A stretch of DNA of 64,000 nucleotides from Ophiura sarsii (GCA_035610835.1 CM069452.1:24867121-24931120); one strand, 5' to 3'; shown: positions 1 to 12,100, numbered from the stretch's first letter. Translations and numbers: made by a program. Notes: generated by a model from the sequence alone, not told the origin.

Positions 1-839
1 TGTGTGTCTTGGTTACCACTCAGTGGGCCAATCAGCAGCCTTGTTTTCATGCCCGCGTTTTTTCGTCCTTTGTTTTGGTTCTGGGAGAGGTTCCGTGCTT
101 TTACCTTTCTATTATACCGTTCATATTTCTTATTGGCTTCATCGAGACGGGTCGCCTTCCTAAAAAATTCCACTCCCACCCACCCATTTTATACTTTAGT
201 AAATTGGTGTATATTTAGAGTCGGCAATTTATGTGCTCACTCTATTATTGCCATTAATTAATTAAATTGATACAATTAATTATGCAGATTAGACAGATAG
301 GACATTAAAATATTTACATATGTTATCTTCCAGGGCATCTCCTAGGGGTAGGGATTTCAGGTAGTTTCACAGAATCCTATCATATGTTGAATATCATAAA
401 TTTGAGGTTCCAATATACAATGTGTTTTAGCATAATGTTATCACTCTGAGCATCTCTCTAAGGGTAGGGATTGGTAATCTACAGATCCCTGGAATCATTT
501 GCTGAAAAAATGTATCTATGGCTCATCTAATATAATAATGGTCCTTAGTCAATTCATTAGTTCAACCATCATGTGTCATCTTATGAGCATATCTCTCTTA
601 GGTGTTTATACATTAGGTTTAGGTAATTTACTTTTCCAAAAAATTGATGGGTTGTTGATGAAGCGAACATGTCTGTTATCAATTTAAACAATTATATTTC
701 CATGACATATTAATATTTTATTATGCAAATAAGCATCGTCAAATGGACGATCAGTTCAATCTAACTACATGTATGATAAATGTAATATCCAATGTATTAT
801 TAAGGTACTACTACATGTACTGAAATATCCTGAATAAAT
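1..839. other. AT-rich DNA, no gene seen
   Basis: No coding exon with plausible splice borders is visible. Short ORFs at the left edge have no recognisable content. A degenerate motif of the form CATCTC..AGGGTAGGGAT recurs near 335, 452 and 588, suggesting an old, decayed tandem repeat. Confidence 0.5.
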
Positions 840-1115
840 TGAAACTATGTTAAATGTAATTCTACAAATGAATGAGGTAATTAAAATTACCAGTATAAAT
901 TGTAGTGAATAACATGTGATGGCATATTTGTAATTCTACAAATGTAATTCTACAAATGAATGAGGTAATTAAAATTACCAGTATAAATTGTAGTGAATCC
1001 ACATGTTGTGGCATAGACTTTTGATAAATGAAAACTATGTTAATTTTAATTCTACAAATGAATGATGTAATTAAAATTACCAGTATAAATTTGTAGTGAA
1101 TCTACATGTGGTGCA
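840..1115. repeat. Three-copy tandem repeat, about 105 bp unit
   Basis: Three diverged units each contain TTCTACAAATGAATGA followed by the short palindrome GGTAATTAAAATTACC and then CAGTATAAATTGTAGTGAAT. The first boundary also carries a small extra duplication of the TTCTACAAATG segment. Noncoding. Confidence 0.8.
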
Positions 1116-1467
1116 TAGTTGGAATTGATAAAGAGTGCCAATTTGGGTGCTCAGTAAAGGTTAATAAAACTCGATGTAGCCGATGAGCAATACCGTCAAT
1201 TTTGTATCCTGTGTTTGTTATCTGTAAATAATCGACAATATGGAATATATCGTGTGGTTTGACTTGTTGTTTACACGATATGGATCAGATTTCATACGTG
1301 TTAACCAATGAGATTGAAGTATGTACACTTACTAAACGATAAATATTTAAATGGTATGAGTAACACATCATATGTCACACAATATAAGTGCACATTTATG
1401 AGGTGTCACAGTAACACCTCGGTACATTTGGTACAGAGTGCTCGATACTAAAAGTAGAGCGTAATAT

Positions 1468-1665
1468 AATCAAAATTAAATCTAGTTTATTCCATTTACA
1501 CTACAGTACTGTTTCATGCAACCAATATGGCTGCACTCCTCAGGTGTATATACTGTATATACACCTGAGGAGTGCAGCCATATTGGTTGCATGAAACAGC
1601 AGCCATATTGGTTGCATGAAGCAGTACTGTAGTGTAAATGGAATAAACTATATTTGATTTTGATT
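1468..1665. repeat. Near-perfect long palindrome (foldback)
   Basis: The two arms, about 85 bp each, meet at GTGTATATACTGTATATACAC near 1543-1563. The left arm from TAGTTTATTCCATTTACACT pairs with the right arm ending GGAATAAACTA. The right arm carries a small extra copy of CAGCCATATTGGTTGCATGA (about 1600-1622) that breaks the symmetry. It sits inside the satellite array and is probably a recent foldback element. Confidence 0.85.
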
Positions 1666-3176
1666 GTATTTATAAGGTGTATATGAGTAACACATCATAT
1701 GTCACACAATATAAGTGCACATTTTTGAGGTGTCATAGTAACACCTCATATGTCACAGCAACACAGTTAAGTACAAAAACTTTTATGAGGTGTCACACTA
1801 ACACTTTATAAATCACAGTAAAACAATATAAGTGCATACACATTTATGAGGTGGCACAGTAACACTTTATATGTCAAAGCACAAAATAAGTGCATACATA
1901 TTTAAATAGTATATATGAGTAACACATCATATGTCACACAATATAAGTGCACATTTATAAGGTGTCACAGTAACACCTCATCTGTCACAGCAACACAGTT
2001 AAGTACAAAAACTTTTATGAGGTGTCACACTAACACTTTATAAATCACAGTAACACAAGATAAGTGCATACACATTTATGAGGTGGCACAGTAACACTTT
2101 ATATGTCAAAGCACAAAATAAGTGCATACATATTTAAATAGTATATATGAGTAACACATCATATGTCACACAATATAAGTGCACATTTATAAGGTGTCAC
2201 AGTAACACCTCATCTGTCACAGCAACACAGTTAAGTACAAAAACTTTTATGAGGTGTCACACTAACACTTTATAAATCACAGTAAAACAAGATAAGTGCA
2301 TACACATTTATGAGGTGGCACAGTAACACTTTATATGTCAAAGCACAAAATAAGTGCATACATATTTAAATAGTATATATGAGTAACACATATGTCACAC
2401 AATATAAGTGCACATTTATAAGGTGTCACAGTAACACCTCATCTGTCACAGCAACACAGTTAAGTACAAAAACTTTTATGAGGTGTCACACTAACACTTT
2501 ATAAATCACAGTAACACAAGATAAGTGCATACACATTTATGAGGTGGCACAGTAACACTTTATATGTCAAAGCACAAAATAAGTGCATACATATTTAAAT
2601 AGTATATATGAGTAACACATCATATGTCACACAATATAAGTGCACATTTATAAGGTGTCACAGTAACACCTCATCTGTCACAGCAACACAGTTAAGTACA
2701 AAAACTTTTATGAGGTGTCACACTAACACTTTATAAATCACAGTAACACAAGATAAGTGCATACACATTTATGAGGTGGCACAGTAACACTTTATATGTC
2801 AAAGCACAAAATAAGTGCATACATATTTAAATAGTATATATGAGTAACACATCATATGTCACACAATATAAGTGCACATTTATAAGGTGTCACAGTAACA
2901 CCTCATCTGTCACAGCAACACAGTTAAGTACAAAAACTTTTATGAGGTGTCACACTAACACTTTATAAATCACAGTAACACAAGATAAGTGCATACACAT
3001 GTATGAGGTGGCACAGCAACACTTTATATGTCAAAGCACAAAATAAGTGCATACATATTTAAATGGTATATGAGTAACACATCATATGTCACACAATATA
3101 AGTGCACATTTATGAGGTGCCACAGTAACACCTCATATGTCACAGCAACACAGTTAAGTACAACAACGTTTATGAG

Positions 3177-3819
3177 CAGGGATGTACTTAGTACCCAAGG
3201 CGGGTGGGTAACTTTTAAAAATTACACGCCCGGCTGGCTGGGTAACGAATCGGTAAAAATGTTGGTAAATATTTTTGGGCCAAAGGACAATGAACATTCT
3301 GCTATCCCTGCTAGTGCTACACAAAATGTGTTACATTCTATCGTAATAATTCCTGTCCATGAAATATGTAACACCTAAATATTGTCAACATGCATTGAAA
3401 ACAAGTATTACTGGTACATTACATAATTAAGGAATAGAGACATTGCTGCATTTAGAATAATTTGTCTTTAGATTTAAGTCGCTGAGGGTACGTACAGGCT
3501 AATTTGTTTTGTCCCAACGAAAGTTCAAATAGCACTTCCGAGTAACAATTTGGCTCTTCTGCTCGTAAAATAAAAATATAATTTCGCTGGACCAGGTGTC
3601 CGGTGCTACTTTGTGTATTCTCAATGTATAAAGGTTGTAATCAGTAATGAGGCAATTCAGACAAATAAAAGTGACACTGATTCAAGAGTATTAGCTTTTA
3701 TTTCGAAATCTTAAGATTATGCCTACTTGTTGGGCTGGTTCACACTCGGGGCTGGTTGGTAACTTTTACTTGCTACCTGCCCGACTGGCCGGTTGGAAAC
3801 AAATTAAGATACACCCCTG
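3177..3819. mobile_element. hAT-type MITE, 643 bp, TSD TTTATGAG
   Basis: The left end reads CAGGGATGTACTTAG and the right end, reverse-complemented, reads CAGGGGTGTATCTTAA, a short imperfect terminal inverted repeat (TIR) typical of hAT elements. The satellite sequence TTTATGAG is present on both sides (3169-3176 and 3820-3827), a perfect 8-bp target duplication. No transposase ORF is present, so the element is non-autonomous. Confidence 0.88.
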
Positions 3820-4026
3820 TTTATGAGGTGTCATATTAACACATGTCACAGTAACACAATATAAGTGCATGCACATTTATGAGGTGTCACAGTAACACTT
3901 TATATGTCACAGTAACACAAGATAAGGATATACACATTTATTAAGTGTCACAGTAACACTGCATATGTCACAGTAAAACAATATAAGGATAAACACATTA
4001 TAAAGTGTTACAGTAACACTTCATAC

Positions 4027-4083
4027 AGGGTGAGTCAAAAAGACTGCAATAGTGGAAATAAGCCAGTCTTTTTGACTCACCCT
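4027..4083. mobile_element. 57-bp miniature foldback with AGGGTGAGTCAAAA ends
   Basis: AGGGTGAGTCAAAAAGACTG pairs perfectly with CAGTCTTTTTGACTCACCCT around a loop of about 17 bases. The same terminal sequence bounds the 896-bp element at 58251-59146, so this is probably an extreme internal-deletion derivative of that family. It interrupts a satellite subunit. Confidence 0.75.
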
Positions 4084-4270
4084 AACACAAACAAGTGCAT
4101 ACACATTTTAGAGGTGTTATTGCAGTAACACTTTGTATTATACAACAATGCTCTTTGGTCACAACAACACCTCTTACAAATTTTAGAGGTGTTGCATAAC
4201 ACTTTGTATGTCACAGCAACACCTCTTTGTACATGCTTTAATCTATAATTTGTCTCTATTTTTTTACCAG

Positions 4271-4348
4271 CTGATGAATGTATAGGAGATCAGTGCTATT
4301 TAGCATGTGAATGTCCAGCACCAGAAAGCCCACCATGTAATATCGCTG
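4271..4348 (+). CDS. Membrane protein gene, exon A (Cys-rich ectodomain end)
   Basis: The acceptor is TTTTTTTACCAG and the donor is G|GTAAGT. The exon (78 bp) enters in phase 2 and leaves one base. It encodes about 25 residues reading DECIGDQCYLACECPAPESP and then PCNIA. Five cysteines suggest an extracellular disulfide-rich segment just before the membrane helix in the next exon. It joins the exon at 6089 in frame (G|TT gives Val). Upstream exons lie outside the window or are lost in the repeat region; none could be found. The family is not recognised. Confidence 0.7.
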
Positions 4349-4398
4349 GTAAGTGGAATATGTATACCAGTTAGGGTATTTGAATTCACAGATCGTCC

Positions 4399-4464
4399 CT
4401 GTTCTGACATACCGGCCCGGCACATCACTTAATTCTGTTGTGATGTGCCGGTATGTCAGAACAG
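4399..4464. repeat. Intronic hairpin
   Basis: CTGTTCTGACATACCGGC pairs with GCCGGTATGTCAGAACAG, continuing into GGCACATCAC/GTGATGTGCC, to give a stem of about 25 bp only 50 bp downstream of the exon A donor. Probably a foldback MITE remnant. Confidence 0.7.
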
Positions 4465-4573
4465 CGACGAGATGAATAAAATGCTTGTCCAAAAAATTAT
4501 TAAAAAGGAGGTATTTTAAGGAAATGGCAATGCATGTGGGCATAATGTGTATTGGTTAGAATGTTGAAAATAT

Positions 4574-4596
4574 GGGGGGGGGGGGGGGGGGGGGGG
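4574..4596 (+). repeat. Poly-G tract of 23
   Basis: Uninterrupted run of G in the intron of the plus-strand gene. Confidence 0.9.
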
Positions 4597-4848
4597 ATCA
4601 CACACAAATCAGAAAAAGGATATATATCTTTTAGTAACACACCTTGCTTTAAGATTAACAAGGAAACTATTTTGGGGTCAAGTCTGATTTTCTAAAATCC
4701 GAGTGGTCCATGGAAAAGTATACATATACAGTCAAAGTTGATTCATCCAAAGTGGTTGGTGGCTGATTGGTTCAAAATCTGGTATCTCATCCCAATAGGA
4801 TGCTGCATAGGACTATCAGTAGCAATAATATAACACCATTTAGTAACA

Positions 4849-5081
4849 TTAACACTTTCCACGCGGCAGGCGTCTGCAGACAATATTTAAAAAATGACAC
4901 AAAATGTGAGAAAAATGTCAACATTATTGGATTTCATTACCATATTTTGGAATCACCATGAGTGATGCTTTGAAATAAGTACAAACATGCCTATAGTATT
5001 GGTTTAGTAAGTTAGTAAACGTTTCTGGAAAAAAAATCTGTTTTGTATTTGGTAAACCAGTAGCCACATGAAAAGTGTTAA
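4849..5081. mobile_element. MITE with TTAACACTTTYCACG ends, copy 1
   Basis: The left end TTAACACTTTCCACGCGG is inverted at the right end as CACATGAAAAGTGTTAA. A second copy of the same length and internal sequence (GGCAGGCGTCTGCAGAC, then ATAGTATTGGTTTAG) lies at 14344-14593. A fragment with the same left end starts at 45388. Non-coding. Confidence 0.75.
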
Positions 5082-5224
5082 CAGTAAACAGTAATGATGA
5101 TGGGAGTGGTGGTGCTTGTTTGAATGAGGAAACCACCTGTAAACATTTGACCATTGACATGGGAATGCCAAGTAACCAAATCGCCTAACTTTACTCCTGA
5201 CCACATTACTTAAAGGGGTATTAA

Positions 5225-5548
5225 AGGTATATTATGCGATCTTTTCCAGGGGACGCCCTCAATCCTCGAAAAAAAATTGGAAGCAGATTTTCTTGCAGAT
5301 TTACTTTTCTGATCATAAATCATAAATATATTCCAAATTACAGAGTTATACGATTCCTAATAACCTCAAAATCATGGTTTTAGAGTGAATTTAGAGTAAA
5401 ATTTGAAGTAATTAGGAATCGCATCGATCTGTAATTTAGAAGATCTTTATGATTTATGATCAAAAATGTAAATCTGCAAGAAAATCTGCTTTCATAGTAA
5501 AAATCAATGATAGAGGGCGCTACTTGGAAAAGATCACATAATATGCCT
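5225..5548. mobile_element. TTAA-flanked foldback MITE (piggyBac-like), copy 1
   Basis: TTAA on both sides (5221-5224 and 5549-5552) bounds inverted ends AGGTATATTATGCGATCTTT and its complement near GATCACATAATATGCCT. Most of the element folds on itself: AAGCAGATTTTCTTGCAGAT in the left half and its inverse in the right half. A second copy is at 42567-42976. TTAA duplication is characteristic of piggyBac-type elements; assignment to that superfamily is inference. Confidence 0.75.
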
Positions 5549-6088
5549 TTAAGAGATGTGGTGGAGGCAGCGCCCTCAATTACAAAAATATATGATAAGA
5601 ACAGGGATTTGTTTATTTTTACAATTGTATTACATGAATGAACTTACACCTATAAGGATTAAGAAAAATCAGCCCTCTTTGTACAACAAAACGTCGATTC
5701 CAAAATGCTCATAGAGCCGCAACCAGCATTTTACATGGTTAAGGGTGGTATTTCAACATATTTAAAACATTGTTTTAATCAAGTTTTGCTGGGGTTTTTT
5801 TAGTAAATTTTAGTAAATTAATTATTTAAAAAAAAATCAACATGACATTGTGTCCCTTTAATCTGTGCAGTGATGTCAGCCAATATTATATTGATGACTT
5901 GTGTACCTATGGATGTATTGTGCATTAAAAATAGTTGCTCCACTTAGTTCATTTTCAACAGATACAAAATCAGGTTTGCCTCTTAAACTTTTTCAAATAC
6001 AAAATATATAGGAAATGTGCCAATAGAATAGAGCATCAGTCGTGTAATAGTAACATTTTAACAGAAGTAAAATTATGTTTCATTTCAG

Positions 6089-6172
6089 TTCTTGGTATTG
6101 CCAGTTTCTTTGTGGTTTTGCCGCTGTTTGCCATCTGCTTATTCCTGCCTATTGCCTGTTGCAGATACTCAT
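6089..6172 (+). CDS. Membrane protein gene, exon B (transmembrane helix)
   Basis: The acceptor is TTCATTTCAG and the donor is CAT|GTAAGT. The exon (84 bp) reads VLGIASFFVVLPLFAICLFL, then PIACCRYS, a strongly hydrophobic stretch of about 23 residues ending in Cys-Cys-Arg. This is a typical stop-transfer helix with a possible palmitoylation site on its inner side. Phases match on both sides. With the Cys-rich exon before and the charged tail after, the topology is probably type I (ectodomain outside). This arrangement is inferred, not recognised as a known family. Confidence 0.72.
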
Positions 6173-7091
6173 GTAAGTTGAAAACAACCTTAAAGGTAGA
6201 TGTTCCGATTTTCAACTTGAAGTTTTCTATTCTACATGAAAGGTCATCCGTAAAAAAGTCGTGTTCCAAAGTTTGAGTTGCATAGCTCTAATGGTTCTTA
6301 TTCTAGACGCACAAGATGCCATGAACTGTACCCATTGAGTAGTACACAAACTATATCGGTGGTTATAACCACCATTTGCGGTAATTCAACGCTATTTCAT
6401 CGATTTCTCCGTCATTATACCGAATTAGGCAGTCAAATTTCAGTATGAAAATAAGAAAAATATGAGCTTTCATATAAGATAAAAAATTCTGGTTTTTTTT
6501 TAGAAAATTCAGTGCTATAAAATGTGATCGGAAAATATACCTTTAATTGGCGTAGGCCTAACTAGTGTTCAAAATTATAATTTATGTATGGAATATTTAA
6601 TAATTGAACTTGATTATATATGAATATCGATTTGAATACTTTTAATGAGATAAGTTTTGTTTTGGACCTGTGTATGTGAGCATATTTACATTTGATCTGT
6701 TAGCTACAAACTTTTAATTATTCAAATGTACAATATACAAGCAGGGGCCAGGGGCAACACCCCATTCCACACTTTTCTATACTTTGCTGGCTTTGGTAAA
6801 AAATACTGTTTAAAAAAGAGAGAGAGAGAAGAAAAAAGGTCAATGTTTCTCCTCAAAAGGTCAAAATAGTACTTAATAGGCTAATAATGACATCCTCCAA
6901 TGGCAGAATGTCCATATTTGGGGGAAAAGGGCATTCTTTACCTCCCCTCCCTTAATGAAACAAAAACCATCCAAAATCCTGGCTGTATGCCTGACCTGGA
7001 TGCCAGAATAATGTTTTTTGAGATGAAACAGTTCTGATACTCATTCATTAACTAATATCATTTCCTTTATCTTTTATCAAAACTTATCTAG

Positions 7092-7501
7092 ATCGTGACT
7101 CCATCAACCCATACAAAGACCCGCGAGTAGATGACCCACCCAATCATGAAACTTTACCCCGCCGTTATAAAACCATAGTGATGGAACGCAGTATGAGCCT
7201 AATGACAGAGTGCTCCATGTCATCGTCTGAGGAAGAGATGGAAGAAACCATTGTTGGTAATAGAGATGCGGCAGAATTCATTACAGTAAACAGGGAAATT
7301 AAAATCCAAGAACATGATGCAATGGATGAAATCAACAGTAATGAGGAACATGAAATGCTTCGAAAGGATTATGATGAAAATAAGAATAAGAATGGGAAAC
7401 CTTTACACAATGCCCAAACTAAGCTGGTTAGATTTGATGACTATGCAGCAAGCTGCGAATCACTGACTTTAATTGATCATGCACATTCAAGCACATCTTG
7501 A
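7092..7501 (+). CDS. Membrane protein gene, last exon (cytoplasmic tail)
   Basis: The acceptor is TTATCTAG. The exon continues the frame from the TM exon (T|AT gives Tyr) and runs about 135 codons to TGA at 7499-7501. It begins YRDSINPYKDPRVDDPPNHE. It continues with RRYKTIVMERSMSLMTECSM and an SSSEEEMEETI acidic cluster, then a Lys/Glu/Asn-rich stretch, and ends with SLTLIDHAHSSTS. The tail is hydrophilic, with many Ser/Thr next to acidic residues, resembling a casein kinase-type phosphorylated intracellular domain. No catalytic or adaptor domain is recognised. No AATAAA is seen close behind the stop; the first A-rich candidate is near 8890. Confidence 0.75.
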
Positions 7502-8942
7502 AATGATATTGTGTATACATTCATATTTCATGAGTGTTATATTCTTTAGCTACCAATCAGCTCCAATCATACACTCTTTAAAAAAATCATATTTAAAGAC
7601 TATCATGAAGGAACTGGAAAATTAAAAACTCAATTGATATCTTCGGCAGGTTGCATTGTACACATATTATTTTCTAAGATTGAAGTCTATTCCGTGACCA
7701 AAAGTAATCAAATTGGGGAGGTGTCCCTTTGAAATCTGAGATAATTATGACAGTATACAAAACAGTAGATTTTTACAATCTTTTATTTCATTTTGTATCA
7801 CAAACAATACTGATATATTGATCCAATTTTAGACACACAATCACATGGATATCTACTACATAAAAACAGTCACTAGAATAAGTGAAAAGACTTCAGTTTC
7901 ATACTTTTGGCTTCCAATAGCTTCATTTGGCATCCAATGGATTCAAATAGATAGAGTGAAGTGGTAACGCCAGCATCAACAATTTTAGGGGAAAACAGCG
8001 GGCAAGAAAAAATCTAGTGGGAGCAAAACAAATTGGGATATGGTTTGGACAAGATGCTCGCAAAACGCAGGAAAACTAGACATTTCAAAAAGTAAATTTG
8101 AGGTAATGTTGACTTTTCGATTGCTTGGGGGACAAATGGGGTGGGGCTGGAACTGACTGGGGGTGGGGGATGGGGGGGGGGGATGATTGTGATGGGGGAT
8201 TTGCCTCCCCGTGGAACTGCCACAGATAGAATGAAGCTTTTTAAGATATATAAATCATCAGTGAAGCTGTCTTGATGCCATGAAGTATTTGTTGACATTG
8301 ATGAACCAAGTCCTTTTTTTTGAATCAATTAATTTTAGCATTACTGATGTCATAAAGCAGGATTTATTGAAACCAAATCTGCTGCAGATGCCAACAATAA
8401 GCTAACTGAAATCAAATTAGCATAACTGATGCCAAACATAAAAACTTTCCTGAAGTCAACACAGATGCACTGACGACAAAATATCACACTAACATTTTCA
8501 CTGATGCTAAGAATAACATAACTGATGCCAAAATGGCTTCACTAAACCAATTTGAATCCAATAGAAGCTATTTGATGCCAATGGAAGCCACAAATGACAA
8601 TGGAGCTTATTTACTTCTCCTAGTGGGTACAATATTAGAGCATGATAGTCAAAGGCACTGTGAATGTAATACAAGTCTTTCAACAGCAATAGTAATATAC
8701 AAAGAATGGGTTCATCTATACATTAACCACACATAATACAAAATAACATTATTGAATTGTTGAACGGGAAAACATAATGCCTGCACTACATCATTTTAAA
8801 CCAACTTTACTTTTTGATTTTTGAGAAAGAAAAAATCTAAACATTTTCAATTTAGAATCACATGAAGAGATTTAATTTTTCATAGTTACAACAAAATAAA
8901 AAATAAAAGTCATTACCCTGCATTCAAAACCTTATCAATATA
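7502..8942 (+). other. Probable 3' UTR and intergenic DNA
   Basis: No exon is seen. Between about 7890 and 8600 short motifs such as ACTGATGCC and TTTGGCATCCAATG recur irregularly in both orientations, a decayed low-complexity repeat. The stretch lies between the stop of the plus-strand gene and the first MITE. How far the transcript extends cannot be told. Confidence 0.4.
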
Positions 8943-9195
8943 TGTGACCAGTCGCGTCAAAAAGGACATATTGTCGGCAAATACAGTTTTCAGAGAGGGG
9001 CCACTATATTTGGTGAAATATAACGAATATAATAGGAAAAAATATGTTTCTTCAAATCATATTTTGTGATTACAAAGTCAATCTTCAACATAGTATCATT
9101 TCAAAGCTTAAAATGGTTTTGTTTTTTCAAGTCCTACCCATAACTCAGATTTGACTCGGGCCTCCAACATGTCCATTTTGATGTGACGGGTCACA
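8943..9195. mobile_element. 253-bp MITE with TGTGAC ends, copy 1
   Basis: Ends TGTGACCAGTCGCGTCAAAA and the inverted CATTTTGATGTGACGGGTCACA form an imperfect TIR of about 25 bp. Length and ends resemble those of the 252-bp element at 13428-13679, so both probably belong to one family. No ORF. Confidence 0.7.
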
Positions 9196-11078
9196 ATCTG
9201 ATATGAGAGTTCCAATCAAATCCCATCTTTTCATACCATATACAAATAAGCATGGGTCACTAATGGAGAGACGAATACCTCTTAACCATTATTCACTCCG
9301 CGTATAAGTTTGATGGTGGAAACAAGCTGGCATACTGCCACTGACATTTGTCGAATGTGGTACAATGAAAATTAATAGTTCAGATAAAAAGTTAATAGTA
9401 CAAGTTACGTCCGTATCATTAAAGGACAATTTTGAATTAGGATAATGACTTACAGTTATCTCAAATCAACTGATAGGCAGTCATCATTATCCTTTAATTA
9501 TCAGCGAATATTGGAGGAACGAACTCTGACAATTTATCAATTGATATGGGTCTCATTTTCAAACAATTACAAAACACAATTGTAACTTCAGTACTGGGAC
9601 TTAATAAGACACTCACATTGTAGAATTGTACACAGCGATATCTTTTAAAGTGCAATTTGTGTTAAGTGAGTAGACTGATCCTGTTAACACTGAATACCAT
9701 GAAATATACTATACACTTTCTATAATCACACACCACAATAGTACTACAATCAACAATTAAATATACTGGCTAGCTAATCTGTCCAAATTACATATTTGAA
9801 CTTTATCCTCATCTGATCATAAATAGAAGCAATGTCCAAACATTACTACTAAAAGTAAGATTTGGTGAGCTGGTGGTCCGTGGCCCCCCTTTTTTTCCTT
9901 CTCATTTTATAATCACAACAAAAGGGACATTGAATTTGAGTCTTGGCTGTTAAGAATTGCATGCCTAGGCTCATTTAAAAATGTTAGCACATAACTCTGT
10001 CCAGATGTAATATACGCCTTCATATTCTATTAGTATCAAATCAAGCTATAATAACAGGCCCCATACAAGCTGTTTTAATCAGCGGCCCATAATCACTGAA
10101 ATATGTTACCAAGCTGTTCCAACCAGTGGGCTACCTCCAACTCCTTTGTGGGTGGTTAACTCTTTAAAATGCTATAACATGTTTCCCAGGTTCGCCACTT
10201 CGCAGCTCTGTGCGACTGTTTAGTGTTGGGGAGTGGGGACAAAGTGGAAACCACACATAGACCTAGCACAGGGGGAAATTGTGGGGGGAAATGATCGCAA
10301 GCGAGCTCCATCTTCAATGGGAATAGTGATCAGTAAATGAGGAAAATAGCGAACCCGATACCAGTTCTATACTCCGTCATCAAATGTACTGCAATAGTGT
10401 GCAAGCATAAAGGTATGCTGGTTCCCTACATTTTGGCTCTCAATACTTTATCATTATGATATGATGCAGGTGATGATGTCATCAGAACTTCCCTGCATTA
10501 TGATGCAGGCAAGTTATGTTCACATCATCACGCTGATTTTCTGGCATATAAACTCACATGCAGGGAAGTATGGTTATTGTAAACATATTCGATCAGTGGA
10601 AATGTTCGCATTACATTTATTTTTCGCGCTCAAATCAGCAAGCGCAAAAATTAAAACGTGCAAATATATTCCCTTTTGTATTGTATGTAGGTCTATGTAA
10701 GGAAGCTCAAAATCGCGAAAATAAAAACAAGCAAAATTGTTCAAAATGGGCGAAGAACTAAAATGTACACACACACAAATTTCCACTTTTACAGAGCATG
10801 GTGGCTGCGTAAACAACAGTGTCACGCTTTGTACACATTGAGCAACAGGCTTCCCAATTACTGTGTAACAATGGCAGTATGACAATGCAGTCAGGAATCT
10901 ATATGACGATATGGCACCTCTGTTACAACTTAAACTTACCTTTACTTTCCCTATGCCACACCAAACCACAACAATTACACCATGTGTGTATTAGAGACTA
11001 GTTTTGTTCATTGTGGAATGCTTATACCTGCATTAAATAAGTATGAGTCAATGCAAAAATCCAAGATACGGGAAATTA
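9196..11078. other. Intergenic, no gene recognised
   Basis: AT-rich DNA between the two convergent genes. Short ORFs at 10461-10969 overlap on both strands and have no recognisable content. Fragments such as CGCGCTCAAATCAGC and GCGAAAATAAAAAC around 10620-10740 look like a decayed copy of a dispersed CGCGAAAA-type repeat. Confidence 0.4.
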
Positions 11079-12100
11079 TAGTTTGATCAGCTTCAAATTG
11101 GCGAAGCCTCCTTACAGCAGCGAATAAATATAGAAGGACGCGGGCAACAGGCGCACTGTGCATCATACGAAGAGCTCTATTCCAAAAGGAATCAACTTCA
11201 CTTTTCGTCGAAATTGAGTTAGGTGCAGAATATGAAAGAGAGTTACGAAATACATCTTTTAAACTTTGTTCTACATCTTTAGCATGATCGGGTCAAAAGT
11301 TATGGCCTTCGGTAATTTCCGGAAATGTCCCGTAATTTCCGGAAGTTTCTGGAAATTTGAATATAATTCACTATTTTGTAAGCCAAAATGGTAGAAATAT
11401 GGTTCTTTTATCATGGTAAAACATTGATAGGAATGTCCTTAATGAAATGCAATGAAGAAAACGTAAAATGTATGGGACGATAGTTTTTAAAATTGCACAC
11501 AAACAGAAGTGCTGTTTTTTCAAAAAATGTGCCAAATTGTCCAAATTTTCAGTTTTTTCAAGAAAAAACAAAATTTCATAATTTAAAAAGTTGAAGAGGT
11601 ATTTTAATGCGGTTTTCTGTTTTCAATGTGATTTGATAATGTCTTTCAGGAGTACTTTAATTGAAAATAACGATTGTTTAGTAAAGTGGTTTTTGAAACT
11701 TGGTCGAAACATTTATGTTCCAAAAGGGATCAACTCCACTAGTTTCTGAAAATAAAGAATGACATAGGAAATACAGTGAAAATCAAAAAATGAAATCAAA
11801 CCTGTTTTTAAGCTTACACGTATGGTATCTTTCATATGGCAGAAAATTAGCATAATCAAAGAAGTGCAACATCCTTAATTAAAAAAACGTTGCTTTTCTC
11901 CTATTTCACTTATATGGAGTTTATTCCGTTTGGAACATAGCTCTTCATATGGGTAACGCGTGCGTACTGCCAAAACCGTGTGCGTGATGCCATAATCGTG
12001 CACATACTATGACATAATCGCGCACGTACACTTGGATTACTTTAGCGTGTGGAGAGAAAAAACCTGAATATTTCTCGCCAATTTGGAACTGATCAAAGTA
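11079..12100. mobile_element. MITE with TAGTTYRRTCAGYT ends, carrying a nested insertion
   Basis: The left end TAGTTTGATCAGCTTCAAAT and the right end AATTTGGAACTGATCAAAGTA are inverted. Relatives are at 50072-50540 and 51189-51417; the last is uninterrupted at 229 bp. In this copy about 780 bp of other DNA (11169-11946) separates the two halves. Confidence 0.75.
11169..11946. mobile_element. Nested TIR element with GAAGAGCT ends
   Basis: The left end GAAGAGCTCTATTCCAAAAG is inverted at the right end as TTTGGAACATAGCTCTTC. A further internal partial copy of the end (GTTCCAAAAGGGATCAACTC) lies near 11719. No transposase is seen and no clear target duplication could be read. Confidence 0.65.

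Larger units (their letters stand above)
1340..4250. repeat. Satellite array with about 230-bp higher-order unit
   Basis: The unit starting TATATGAGTAACACATCATA recurs near 1679, 1913, 2147, 2380, 2607, 2840 and 3066, with near-identical copies between 1900 and 3060. Each unit is built from four related subunits of the form AGGTG(T/G)CACAGTAACAC..ATAAGTGCA, so this is a higher-order satellite. The ends (1340-1470 and 3820-4250) are more diverged single subunits, the usual pattern for array edges. It lies directly upstream of the visible exons of the plus-strand membrane-protein gene, inside that gene or just before it. Three insertions interrupt it (1468-1665, 3177-3819 and 4027-4083). Confidence 0.9.

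Noticed and set aside
1680..3060. CRISPR-like regular repeats
   Set aside because: Units are about 230 bp with four related subunits and no unique spacers; this is a eukaryotic satellite.
10461..10969. Overlapping ORFs on both strands
   Set aside because: No recognisable protein and located in decayed repeat DNA between convergent genes.
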